A stretch of 64,000 nucleotides of DNA from Paramarasmius palmivorus (taxonomy: Eukaryota > Basidiomycota > Agaricomycetes > Agaricales > Marasmiaceae): positions 620,001 to 684,000 of the forward strand of contig JAYKXP010000022.1 of NCBI GenBank assembly GCA_037176845.1, given 5' to 3'. The translations under genes and the position numbers were made by a program. The notes below the pieces were generated by a model, which worked only from the letters and a program-made list of their open reading frames with translations, ran no database searches and was not told where the DNA came from. This document shows positions 24,354-35,400 of this stretch, piece after piece (position 1 is the stretch's first letter; every line of letters starts with the position of its first letter).

Positions 24354-24915
24354 ATGCTTGCTCTATCTGTTTCGACCCTCTTGAGCATTGTTGCCCTCAC
24401 CTCTGCAACTGTTCTTCCTCGCTTTGGCAACAACACTGTCCACCTCGTCGACAACTCTAACACAGCCAATGATACCGAAGGGTCTGCGAATGTCGCGGCT
24501 GCTGGGTACCTCGATCCCTTTGGACAGATTGGATTGGGATGCGGGATCAACTGGCATAACGGTGTTTCATTCGGGGGTATGTGTATCTTCTCACTCAGCT
24601 ATAAACCTAGATTGACGGTTCTTGTAGGAGGGCTCAATGCCGGCACACCCGAATACGGTCTTGGTGGCGGATTCAATGTATCGTCGACGGACTTGACTGT
24701 TGGATTTGGAATCGGAGCACCGAATAACGTGTCGGCAGAGTATGCCCTCTTCCCATACATTTTCTCTCGTGACCTGATTCCCTGGCTTGAATAGTACCAA
24801 CCTTGAAATCACTAACGACGGCGCTGTAACATTCACCTTCGTATCGACTCAGGGTATTACATGTACAGAGACGACAATTGGTGAGAAGAAGGGTGTCAAG
24901 TGTGTGTCTGCATAA
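24354..24915 (+). CDS. small secreted glycine-rich protein
   Basis: Three exons, 24354-24576, 24628-24739 and 24795-24915, encode 151 residues. A clear signal peptide (MLALSVSTLLSIVALTSATV) comes first, with a possible Kex2-like dibasic-poor pro-region after it. The mature part is Gly/Asn-rich (GYLDPFGQIGLGCGINW, YGLGGGFNVSS) and contains several N-x-S/T sites. Four cysteines are present in total, two of them near the C-terminus (GITCTETTIGEKKGVKCVSA). No catalytic motif is seen and I do not recognise the family. Extracellular location is inferred from the leader. Such proteins are often called small secreted proteins, but a host-interaction role is not shown here. Confidence 0.75.
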
Positions 24916-25190
24916 GCGACCGGCCTTGTAAGTGCTACATTACCTCCGACCTCTTATTCTGCAAAGCATCAACGCTATTCTCAGGCCGCACCCGCTCTAG
25001 TTCGACGGACACTACCTTTCGTGGTTTACATTCGGCCCTTCGGACAACTTTGCTATACCATTAGCGCTTCAGCAGTCACTGTCCTTACCCTGTTCATTGA
25101 ATTTGGACCTTATTGGTAGAACTAATCTGCATGTACGACAAATGTAGTTTCTAACGCTTGTTGGTCATACACAGCGAAAATATTGAGTAT

Positions 25191-26221
25191 TTAATCGAAC
25201 CCATAAAATCGAACAATGTCGTCAACCTCACGCTTAGGCTGAACTGCACGATACCTGTCCACCTTCTCTAGATCTGGATATCCCATCGCGAAACCGACAG
25301 CAATGATTTCATCATCTGAAACGGGAAGATGTTTGCGGAATACTTCATGGTACTGGGAAATGCTTTCCTGGGGAGGACAAGAAGTCAGTGTGAATCGTAG
25401 TCGATGAAGGTAAGTAGTCAAATCTCACTTGACTGACACTCGCCAAGCCACGGGCGGCCGAGGCAACATGGATACTTTGGATGAAGTACCCAACGTCGAG
25501 CCAGGATCCTACCAGCGTCGGATTAGCGACATGAACAGATGCACAATGTATCGCTACGAACCTTTGTCCAGATTTTTATGAATCGTGAAAACAAAAGCCA
25601 CTGGGGCACCATAGAACTCGCTTGTGTCTCGTCAGCACCGTCTGGAACGAGATACGAAACTACTCACTAATTCCTGTTGACGGCCTTTGCTCGAGCAACG
25701 GCATCCTCTCTCCCGATCCCCAAAGAGTCATAATACACCCTTCCAGCTTCTTGTCTCCTCTCGGCATGATGAATTGGTAAACCACCTTCCGGGTAGTAAT
25801 GGTACTGGCTTCGATGTTTATTAGGATCTGCTTGAAGGATGTCGGTGTAGATAGCTTGCTTGGTAGTACCAGAAATGCAATAGACTTTTTCCCATGGTCT
25901 GAATGTATCTAGTTGAGAGGCGTGGTACACAGGAAACGGCGAAAGTACGCACTGTGTATTATTGCCAGATGGTGCGAACCTCGCCGCATCGATGATTTCC
26001 TCAATGAGATGTCGGGGAACGGGTTCGGGCAAGTAATACCGGCAGGAATAACGGCCTTTTAGGATGGCGTCGGTGACACGGATTTGGATATCGGTACGAG
26101 TTGTATCCAAGGATTCTTAATGGAGATCAGTCTGATTCGCAAAGAGTATAGCTTAGCAGAACTGGAACAAAAACCTACCAATATTGCCGGAGACGATGGG
26201 AGCTGGTTCTTGGATAGCCAT
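25191..26221 (-). CDS. nitroreductase family protein (FMN-dependent)
   Basis: Six minus-strand exons, 26221-26179, 26115-25953, 25898-25668, 25620-25562, 25508-25429 and 25367-25191, give 250 residues, a normal size for the family. Nitroreductases bind FMN as dimers and reduce nitro-aromatics or quinones with NAD(P)H. The typical N-terminal motif is seen: an RYSCRYYLPEPVPRHLIEEI-type start, with Arg and Tyr contacting FMN, followed by ARFAPSGNNTQPW. The conserved mid-region is FYGAPVAFVFTIHK, then SWLDVGYFIQSIHVASAARG. The GFAMGYPD segment near the C-terminus is also characteristic. No signal peptide; probably cytosolic. Start: the short first exon MAIQEPAPIVSGNIE is joined by a clear GT-AG intron. 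The substrate is not deducible. Confidence 0.9.
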
Positions 26222-28024
26222 TGAGTCTGAGGTAGTTTAGCTGAGGGTACCGTGCATCCTGGACAGCTCTTATAAGCCTTCCAGAGAGTGTCAATTCGCG
26301 ATAGAAGTGGGTCGGCCGACGCTAAAGATGATAGTAAGCAATCGCGGAAAGACGGAAGTGACGAAGAATCGGGGAACTCACACGCGAGGTGCCCTCTACT
26401 TGAAAATTGAAGGTTGGCGTGCATGACTTCGTATTACTAGTCTGTGGTCACCATGGTCTATGACAGTTCCATGCTGGTAGGAAAGGACACATAGTCGGGA
26501 ATGAGAGCTGTCAAAATGGACGAAAGAAAACCAATTGTTGCCCTTATTCTAAAATCTTATTCGTATTCCTTGGTATTCGGACTTGAAAAGGGTTGAAGTG
26601 GGTTGTTCTGACGGGTCAGAGAGAGATTTATGGGAGATAGTCAATCCACTCGTCGGGCGATGCGTTTGATTCTTCGGCATCGAATCAGAACAATATCAAC
26701 AAGTACCTGGACATAAAACATACCAGTGACCCCCCAGACACACAATTAATCCTCTGGTGTTCATAGCATGTTCTTCCCATCTGATGCCCTACACCCAGTC
26801 TTTTAAACCATTGATCTTCTCTTTGCTGTCCGCAAACAAGGGGAATAGGATGATGACGTTAAAGCACGATGTCGATATCGATTTAGGTTGATACAGCCAG
26901 TTTCGAGAGTTGGAAGTCAGTGATCATGCATCATGAATGAAGTTGTTATGGGCGAAGCATTGTAAAAATTGAGGTAGAAAACGTCGTAGCCATCGCCAAG
27001 GGCGGGCGTTCTGCGACGGCGTCATCGTTCAGGACGACGCGTGGGTGTTTATTAATGTTTACCAAACATCACCTCTTTCTCGACCGCCATGCCGCCTTTT
27101 CATACACAGTGCTCTTCTTCGTATCCGTTACCCAGACCTTTCTCGTTGGGAGGTCTTCTGAACGTGAGGAGCTATTGCATTATGATTTACCAATAAGACG
27201 TTTCTTCGCAGCGATTTACTACTCAAGTCCGTCAACTTTTAGTTCCAGCCGATACAAAGCAGATAGACATGGTCCATCTGAGATAGCACTCAGTACTCTG
27301 ATCTTGGCGGCGGCCTTGATGAACCACCATACTACTTCGGCGCTCGAAAGTTATGGAGACTAGGTATGCATCATGTGCAAAGAGCGTTGACTCGGACTGC
27401 TAAAAAGCTTGTTGGTCACCAGGATTGTTGCGGATGGCTTGATTCTTCGGCCATATTAAACTTCGAGATTACCAAAATCGACAGTGTGCATTTGGGGATT
27501 CCTTGATTGATGACTTCTACAAAGCAACGAATAGGGAATGTAGCATTACTCATCCCTCCGATACTCGCACTCAAAAGCCTTTATGTGGGATTTGGAACGC
27601 GAATACCTCGCGAATACCTCTCCCGTCCCAGTCTGCGGCAGGTGTTATAGCACGAGCTCAGCTGCGTTGGGACGGAAAGGCACGTTGTAATCAAGTTCTC
27701 GAAGCAGACCTTTGACTTCATTCATTTGCGCACAATCACAAGCATTCACATCTCCATTACCATTTAGTTCTGAAAAGCGAGGATAATCAGAAGTGACAAC
27801 GGGGGTCAAACGGGGGTTTGGTCTAGAAATCCACAGGTCCGATTGGACCATCGTGTGACGACCCTCGGGTCCCGCATTGATATACAGAATCGACGTAAGC
27901 GATACTCTATCGTTTTGATTCTTTCTGCTAAGTTGTGGAGACGAAGTATATGATGACTGGCCGCATGAGGTATGTGCGCTGCCTCGCATTTGATCTTGCT
28001 GGTACAAACAACGATACTGAATAA
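26222..28024. other. intergenic, no supported gene
   Basis: 1.8 kb between the nitroreductase start and the promoter of the first dioxygenase. Only short antisense-overlapping frames occur, for example 27055-27363, without motifs or splice support. Nothing else is recognised. Confidence 0.45.
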
Positions 28025-28032
28025 TATAAAAG
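28025..28032 (+). promoter_or_regulatory. TATA box of intradiol dioxygenase 1
   Basis: TATAAAAG lies 43 bp before the start codon at 28075. The paralogue downstream has a TATA box at nearly the same distance (44 bp), which suggests that the core promoter was duplicated with the gene. Confidence 0.65.
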
Positions 28033-28074
28033 GTCTCAAGACTCGATCCAAAACCACAGGAATACAATACTCCA

Positions 28075-29488
28075 ATGATCTTCTCAACCTTCGCAAGCCT
28101 GTTGACCCTCGCTTCTCTTGTAGTTGGTGAGCTCATGCCTCGGTGATCCTGTAGTCTCAGGCTCATATTTTTCATTCATGTAGCTCATCCGGGTGAAGTT
28201 CACCGCCGTCTGAGCGATGGTGAATTAGCTCGTAGAGAAGAGGCCGCTTCTGCTCGCCATCTGGCTGCGCGAAACTGTGCTCCTCAAATCGCCGCGTTCA
28301 ATGCTCAGCGCAAAGCTAAAAGAGCTCTGACAAAGAGGCAGGCGACGAGCACTGCTAGTGCCGATGCTCCTCATTACACTGAGATCCAAAAGTAAGAGAT
28401 CTCGCCCGTATTCATTGCCTTTTGGGTACTGATGACTGTTCCGCAGCAATACTTGCGTGCTAGCTCCAGAGGTGAGAGGACATGCTACGTCGATAACGAA
28501 AGATGGCTTACCACCTCAATTAAGGTGACTGAAGGGCCATACTACATCAACAACGAGTACGTTCGGAAGAACTTGATTGAAGATCAACCGTACGTCTCAT
28601 TGTATTCCCCGCTTTCGGTGTAATATTAACCCATCGTTTGTTCTCAAGTGGTGTTCCGCTTACCCTTGATATCGGCGTTCTTGATGTCAACACTTGTGAA
28701 CCACTTTCTGATGTCTTCGTCGAGATCTGGGCCTGTATGCAACTCTCACTCGCAGGTCTCCTTTCTGTCTGATATATCCCCGTAGGCAATGCAACGGGCG
28801 TATACGGTGGCTACCCAGCGACCTTGGGAGGAGGTCCAGGCGGTCCACCTCCCACCACCGCATCACTAGAAGCTCGTCAAGGCCCCGGAGGACCGCCTGG
28901 AGGCACCACACCCCTCGTTCGCAATGAGACTTTCCTCCGCGGTGGACTGCCTACCGATGCTAATGGCATCGTCGAACTGGTTACTCTCTATCCTGGATAC
29001 TACCAAGGCCGCACTATCCACATCCACACCATGTTCCATGTCGGTTATGAGACTGCTGAGAACGGGTATGTCTCTCTGACTTTCACAAAATAGCGCATGC
29101 TAATTGAGCGGTTTCACAAGAACACTCATCTCTCACTCCGGGAACCTGGTTCACATTGGTCAACTCTTCTTCGACGATGCTTTCAGCGACCAGGTTTTGG
29201 CTCTTGAGCCGTACACCACAAACACCAATGATCGTACTCTCAACGAAGACGACGGTATTCTTCAAGAACAGAACTCTGACGGTAACAATGCTTTCCTTGA
29301 TTTGGAACTTCTCGGGGAGTCTCTCCAGGACGGTGTTCTTGGATATATCAGTAAGATGTTTGCTTTGGATGGTTGGGTTTCCCGCGCTGACAATCTGCTT
29401 AGCTGTCGGTGTTGACTCCAGTGCGTCGTACACTATCCAGAACACCAACTACTTGAACTCGACTGGAAGCGAAGATTTTACAGTGTAA
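28075..29488 (+). CDS. secreted intradiol ring-cleavage dioxygenase-like protein, copy 1
   Basis: Non-haem Fe(III) enzyme type that opens catechol-like rings between the two hydroxyls; basidiomycete members are extracellular. Eight exons, 28075-28126, 28184-28391, 28447-28471, 28525-28589, 28649-28734, 28786-29065, 29121-29350 and 29403-29488, give 343 residues. A signal peptide (MIFSTFASLLTLASLVVAHP) is followed by a dibasic-rich pro-region and then VTEGPYYINNE with ligand-type Tyr101/102. Next comes a YPGYYQGRTIHIH segment with Tyr217/218, His224 and His226, the expected two-Tyr/two-His iron site. A Gly/Pro-rich insert (residues ~160-186, GGGPGGPPP...GPGGPPGG) is absent from copy 2. Several N-glycosylation sites are present. 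A 151-bp MITE sits 12 bp behind the stop. Confidence 0.9.
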
Positions 29489-29500
29489 TAGGGAAATCTA

Positions 29501-29651
29501 CACTGGGTGCATGGTCCATTATCCTACGACAACATATTGATGGTGTATAGGTTTTATATTGACCAGCACAGTGGCGTTCAATAAGCTGGTCAATAAAATA
29601 CCTATATCTCATCGATATACTGTCACATTGTATTGGTCCATGCACCCAGTG
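29501..29651. mobile_element. CACTA-like MITE, 151 bp, nearly palindromic
   Basis: The two 67-bp arms are imperfect inverted repeats around a 17-bp spacer. The outer 14 bp (CACTGGGTGCATGG) and inner 12 bp match best. The element is flanked on both sides by CTA, a 3-bp target-site duplication. CACTG-type ends plus a 3-bp duplication fit the CACTA/EnSpm superfamily of DNA transposons. It has no coding capacity, so it is non-autonomous. It lies 12 bp after the stop of dioxygenase 1 and therefore within its likely 3' untranslated region, where the RNA would fold into a long hairpin. Confidence 0.75.
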
Positions 29652-30640
29652 CTATGTAAATATCTTGCACTAGAAAAATTTTATGATCACACTGTCACAA
29701 TTATGTAAGAGTCAGACGCCCAGTCAGGCAGTCACATGCTAGTGCAAGCGCCCGAACATCTTGACCAATCACCACCATCAAGCCCGCGAGAAAAGCGCGA
29801 AATGGCTACAAACCCGGCTTCGTGGCTTCAAGAAGGGATCAATCTTACTGACCATGATCATTTAGCTTACTTGAAGCACTGGCCGCCGTATTTGAGCGGC
29901 TCAACACTTCGGTCCTGACAGGCTACAGGCCTCAGCGCAACGTAGAATCTCAATGTATGCACAACCTTCTCGCATTACGAGACCTCTTTTGCGGAGTAAC
30001 AGTACGAGGTGCGTGTTCTACGGGTTGAAAGCGATAGAACCCACACGACATTCAATACAAGCGAAGGCGAGAAAGGTATCTCTCCTGGTGCATGATTTAT
30101 AGACTGCAAACAACTAGGCGTTCGACGCTTCGAAGGACCCATGGGAACGCCGTGTAAACACTTTTGACATTCAACATTGTGATAACTATTTTGGTGTGTT
30201 CTAGTCAGCGTTTATTACGGTGATTTGTCACAAGCTCCCAGTTTGCTTCTAATATTCAAGATGGGGTTTGTATACCCGGCTTTGGCGAGGTTAGGTGGCG
30301 TCAGTAGGTATGACTGAGCTTTGTAAGTTTCCTGCATTCTCTTACGACGGTCGTAATTTGAACTTACAGAGCCAATCATAGAACAGTAATGCGGTTGCCT
30401 ATCCGAGTCGTTCGATCAGCAATATTCGGCGTGCAAAGAAACTCGAATTCCTACTTGATCCGGATTTACTTTGCGAACCGCCGTTCCGGGGTTGTATGCT
30501 ACCAGCCACTTCTTCGTGCATGTTCGGGTCACGGCGTGCTAGTTACTTCTTTTGGCTGTTGGAGCAGGTAGCGACTGCTCCTTCAAGTTGCGGGTCCCGC
30601 GATTCGTGCGAATAACCGTAGTACCCACTCGTTTCACTCA
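29652..30640. other. spacer between dioxygenase copies
   Basis: About 1 kb with no supported gene. The frames here are short and without motifs. Confidence 0.45.
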
Positions 30641-30648
30641 TATATAAG
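30641..30648 (+). promoter_or_regulatory. TATA box of intradiol dioxygenase 2
   Basis: TATATAAG lies 44 bp upstream of the ATG at 30692, matching the spacing in copy 1. Confidence 0.65.
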
Positions 30649-30691
30649 AGAAGCCTTCTCAGCCTAAACAGACATTGCAAAAAGCCTTACA

Positions 30692-32071
30692 ATGATCTCG
30701 ACGACATCCCTTGTCACTCTACTTGCTTTTACTTCTGTTGCAGTCGGTGAGAACTATCGACTCCTAAACCAGACACACTATTGACTGACCCTATAATGTA
30801 GCTCATCCCGGCGAAGTATATCGCCGCATGGGAGATGCTGAACTTGCTCGAAGAGAAGCTGCTGCTTCTGCTCGTCACTTAGCAGCACGGGAATGCAGTC
30901 CTCAGATTGCTACCTTCCATGGACACCGCAAAGCTAAGAGGGCATTACCCAAGGGGCAAGACACGCCGAGTATGTATGATACTCCGAATCAGTACCCTAT
31001 CGATCTTAACAAGTAAGGAGGTTGATTCGTGCTCCGCGCCCGAGTTATTGACGGTTCTTCTCTCTATACGTAGCCATACATGTGTGGTTGCTCCAGAGGT
31101 GAGTGACCTTGTATTATCAACATTGAAAGGTCAATAAATCAGTATCAAGGTAATGGAAGGCCCATACTATATTAACAATGAAATGGTTCGATATGATCTG
31201 ATCGAAGATCAAGCGTAGGTTGCTCATCACCTACATTTGTTTTGATACTTGACCTTTTCCTAATAGTGGTGTTCCACTTACGCTTGACATCGGCGTAGTC
31301 GACGTCAACGGCTGCAAACCACTGGAAAACGTTTTCGTTGAACTTTGGCAAGGTGAGTGAACTCAACTTTATAGCCTTTTACAGTGATTGAATGATATAG
31401 CTAATGCCACGGGCATATATGGAAGTTATCCCACCACTTTGCCACCTCCTGATCAAATGATAGGGCCCCTTGTTCGCAACGAAACCTTCTTACGAGGAGG
31501 TTTACCTACCAATTCTGAGGGATTGGTTGAATTGCGTACAATCTATCCCGGATTCTACGAGTCTCGTTGCATTCACATCCATGCGATGTTCCACATCGGA
31601 TACGAGACTTCGCCAAATGGGTACGTGTTTGTTAAAGTTGGGTGAAAGAGCCGGGTTGCGCTGACTCTAATTATAAAAAGCACACTTGTATCTCATTCAG
31701 GAACTCTGGTCCACACGGCGCAATTCTTCTTCGATGATAGTTTCAGTGATAAAGTTTTGGCTTTAGAGCCATATAGTCTGAATGAGCAGAACCGGACACT
31801 GAATGAGGACGACTTTATTCTTCAGGAGCTGGGCACCGATGGTAATAGCGCGTTCCTAGACTTGGAGCTCCTCGGAGAAAGTGTCGCAGATGGTGTTCTT
31901 GGATATATCAGTAAGCTCACATTTAGACGTGTACTTATCCTTGAACCATGGTGCTGACCAGCTTTCGTCTCTGTAGCTGTTGTTGTGGATTCTTCCGCGT
32001 CGTACGAAATTGAGAACCCAAACTATCTCAATTCTACTGGACCTGATGCCGAAAACTTCGTCGCTGTCTAA
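30692..32071 (+). CDS. secreted intradiol ring-cleavage dioxygenase-like protein, copy 2
   Basis: Tandem paralogue of the gene 1.2 kb upstream, with the same eight-exon structure: 30692-30746, 30802-31012, 31074-31098, 31150-31214, 31267-31352, 31401-31620, 31681-31910, 31977-32071 (328 residues). Exons 3, 4, 5 and 7 are identical in length to copy 1. A signal peptide (MISTTSLVTLLAFTSVAVAHP) is followed by a charged pro-region, VMEGPYYINNE (Tyr103/104), and YPGFYESRCIHIH. In the second motif one Tyr is replaced by Phe beside the conserved one. The iron-ligand pattern Tyr, Tyr, His, His is kept. The Gly/Pro-rich insert of copy 1 is missing. Predicted to be secreted and glycosylated; the likely substrates are lignin-derived catechols or hydroxyquinols, which is family-based inference. 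Confidence 0.9.
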
Positions 32072-32452
32072 GGGGCATAAAGAGTTTACAAAATATAGCT
32101 TCAACCTGGTACATTTAGTAGTGCAAAAAATACAGCTTATGGCGTGCTTGGTGAGCACTTGAGCCAAACTTGAGCCCTGAACTGTGGATTCGTTCCCGAG
32201 ATGCAGTGAATCCAGTGTTCTGGGACGATCACGCAGTGATACCAATCTCCTGGGTCCTCCCAGTATTTCGAAGCCGATTACAGCCGGTGACGCGAACCCT
32301 AGAATAGGCGCCGGTGGCTGTGCCAACATTTCATTATTTTACTCTCGTGTCTCGCTTCCCAGCAGTCGTGTCCACGGCTACCCAACCTTACCCTCCACCT
32401 TTGTGCCCATACTCAACAGTCTTCGAACTACTGAGAACAGCAGGCCGGCAAC
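32072..32452. other. promoter region of the ABC transporter
   Basis: 381 bp. There is an in-frame-looking stretch at 32184-32450 but no support for it being translated. The transporter start is placed at the ATG at 32453, just before the first hydrophobic segment. Confidence 0.4.
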
Positions 32453-35400
32453 ATGGGCCTTTGTGGGCATGCCAGTGCTGTCGACTTTGGCAATGCTTGC
32501 ATCCGCGGTACCTGGGCTGCCATTATTCCTACAGCCTTCGTGTTCCTCCTTTCGCTCTTTTGGATTCCAGTACCTCTTCCGAAATCAGTAAAAAAGACAA
32601 TCCAGAATCTGAAGCAGCCGTTTCGGACCTACATCACCCTTAATGAAGCCGAGGCTCTCATGAGCAACGTGGATTCTGCAGGCGGAGATACAGTCACGGA
32701 TGACGAAGACGCTTCCAAAGTAGAGGTTGTGGAGGTGGTGCAGGTTTGGAGAACAGTAGTTCTGGTGTTTGTTGGGCTTTTGGAGGTGATATGTTGGACA
32801 ATTGCTGGGTCGTACCATTTCGTCGCTGCCGACACCGTGGACATTTGGAACGGGGTTCGGCCTCTGTTGGTCGCGTTTGTATGGACCTACACTGTCGTTC
32901 GCCCCATCGCTCGTCCAAGTGCCACGGCTCCATTCGATCTACTTGTGGTCTACCTGTTGCAGCTGCTTGCGGGAGTGTTGCAGTTCGGAGGGCTACTGTA
33001 CAGTCGTGCCGTCTGGGGTACTCCTTCGCTCTCGATTTTGGAAATAGTTGCGCATTCGTTCAACCTAGCAGCATGTTTACTCGTCTTGACTGTGACACTC
33101 AACACACCGATGGCTATTCCAAGTACCAGGGTCAACAGAACAGAGATCGTACGTTTTTGACCTTTTCTTCTCTATGGTCCGTTCTCAACATCTACAAGGG
33201 GTATACTATTTCACCGGAAGACTACACGACCGTTTGGGGATGGCTATCTTTCAATTGGGTTCATCCATTGGTGCAACGTGGGAAGCACACGACACTAAAC
33301 GACAACGATGTTTGGAAGTTGAGCCCAACTATCCAGTCTCGACCTATCTTTATCAAGTTCAGCAGTATTCACCGGAGAACACTCCTACGCAAGATTTGGG
33401 CTACCAACTCGTTAGACCTCATGCTTGATGCTTTGCTTACCATGCTTAGCACATGCTTCAACTACCTCAACCCGTTTTTCCTCAAGTGAGTCGGACAACT
33501 ATGCTCCCCAGGTGATACGGGCTCAAGTTCTTATTAGCCAGATCCTGAAGGCAATAGACAAACCGAATTCCACACCTGCTGACCGCTCAAAGGCATACGT
33601 GTACGCTGTTCTTATGTTTGTCTCTTCTCTGGCTAAGGTAAGCCCAATTCAACTTACGTGACGGCCGCTGCTGACCTATCTGTGCAGGCGGAATCCGATT
33701 TGCAACATCTCTGGTTCGGAAGACGCGCAGCTACACGGGTCCGATCAGAACTGATGGCTGCCATATACGACAAGGCCTTGAAGAGGAAAGACTATTCTGG
33801 TATCGTGGACAAGGACAAAAAGACTGAAGGCAATGATGATGGTACTCAGAATGCACAGAGTTCTGGTATGTTAATTATCTGTTTTCTGGTTTCTTGGCTG
33901 ATCTCTTTTACAAATAGATAATGGCAAGAAGAAAGCCAAAGGAAAGGGCAAGGAAGCTGAGAAGGCTGATGATCCAAAAGCTGGCGCCGACGTCGGGAAG
34001 ATCGTGAATTTAATGGCCGGCGATGCTAACAGGGTGCGTCTTTTGCCAGTCCTACTAGGCTCGAGTTCTGAGTTCTTGTTACAGATATGCCAAGTTGTGA
34101 CTGGTCTGTACCTCATTTATGGCAGTCCCCTTGAAATCATTATTGGTTGTGCCTACCTATACCAGTACGTTCCGATCTTCGAGAAGTTGCAGCTGTATCT
34201 CACCCATTTATAATAGGCTCCTCGGTGTCTCGGCATTCGCTGGCTTTGTCGTACTGCTTGCAGGATGGCCACTCAACACCTTACTTGCCAGAAGGAGTAT
34301 TCGGATTCAGAAAGGTAACTTGGCAGCTAGGGATAAGAGGATGGGGGTGTTGAACGAACTCATCGGCGCAGTGGGTTTCCTTGTAGCAGAATGTTGAATC
34401 TCTAACGAGTGCCCCTACAGGTTAAGTTCATCAAATTCTTTGCCTGGGAAGAGCGCTGGATAGATAGGGCTATGGATGCTCGAGAGAAAGAGATGAAGTG
34501 GATGGTCAAAGGTTCGCTCCCCCTCACTAGGCTTTGAAGGAAGACTCAGTGACTTTTATCAGCTCGTGTAAACTCGGTGATGTTCGGACTGTTATGGATG
34601 AGCGCTCCCATCTTGGTCTCCATCATTTCATTCTTCACGTTCGTCGTTCAGGGCAATGAGTTGACCATTGACGTGGCTTTTACTGTAAGCCTATGCTCTA
34701 TTCATCAGCATTCAACTTCGGTATCTGACGTTGAAATAGGCTATCGCGCTATTCAACATGATCCGAGCTCCATTGAATGTTATACCGACATGGATTGTTC
34801 AGCTTCTTCAGGTTCGTGCCACACCATGTTGTTGAATCCCCGGGTGTTGATTTACATATAACAGACCAAGGTGGCTCTCGACCGTATTGCTGTCTATCTC
34901 GGTGAAGACGAAGTTGACGAGCAAGTCTCATCGCTCAAAAAGGACTTGTCAGAACCACAGCTTTCAGGTGCAGACGCTGAAGGTTTGGGTCTCGAGAATG
35001 CCACGGTGAAATGGAACGAGGTAGAGACCAAGGACAACGGCAAAGACGCGGAGCAACCAAACAAGGGCAATGACCTTGGTCCCGAACCTTCAACTCCTTC
35101 AGGGCAAAACGGTCAAGGTCATGACGCACACCCGTCAGACTCATCGGATACGATCACGGTGCATTCCCAAACACCATCTAACGGAGAATTTGGAGACCAT
35201 AGGTTTGAGTTGAAGGATATATCGGTGGTATTCCCTGAAGGTGAATTGACGGTCGTGACTGGCCCTACTGCAAGGTGTGTTAGCTATATTGCACTTTGAG
35301 CAATCTCGACTGAGCTCCCAATCACAGTGGAAAGACCGCGTTGCTTGTAAGCCATTACCTTCATAGAAATTTCGTATTCCTGACACTCCCCAATCAGCTG

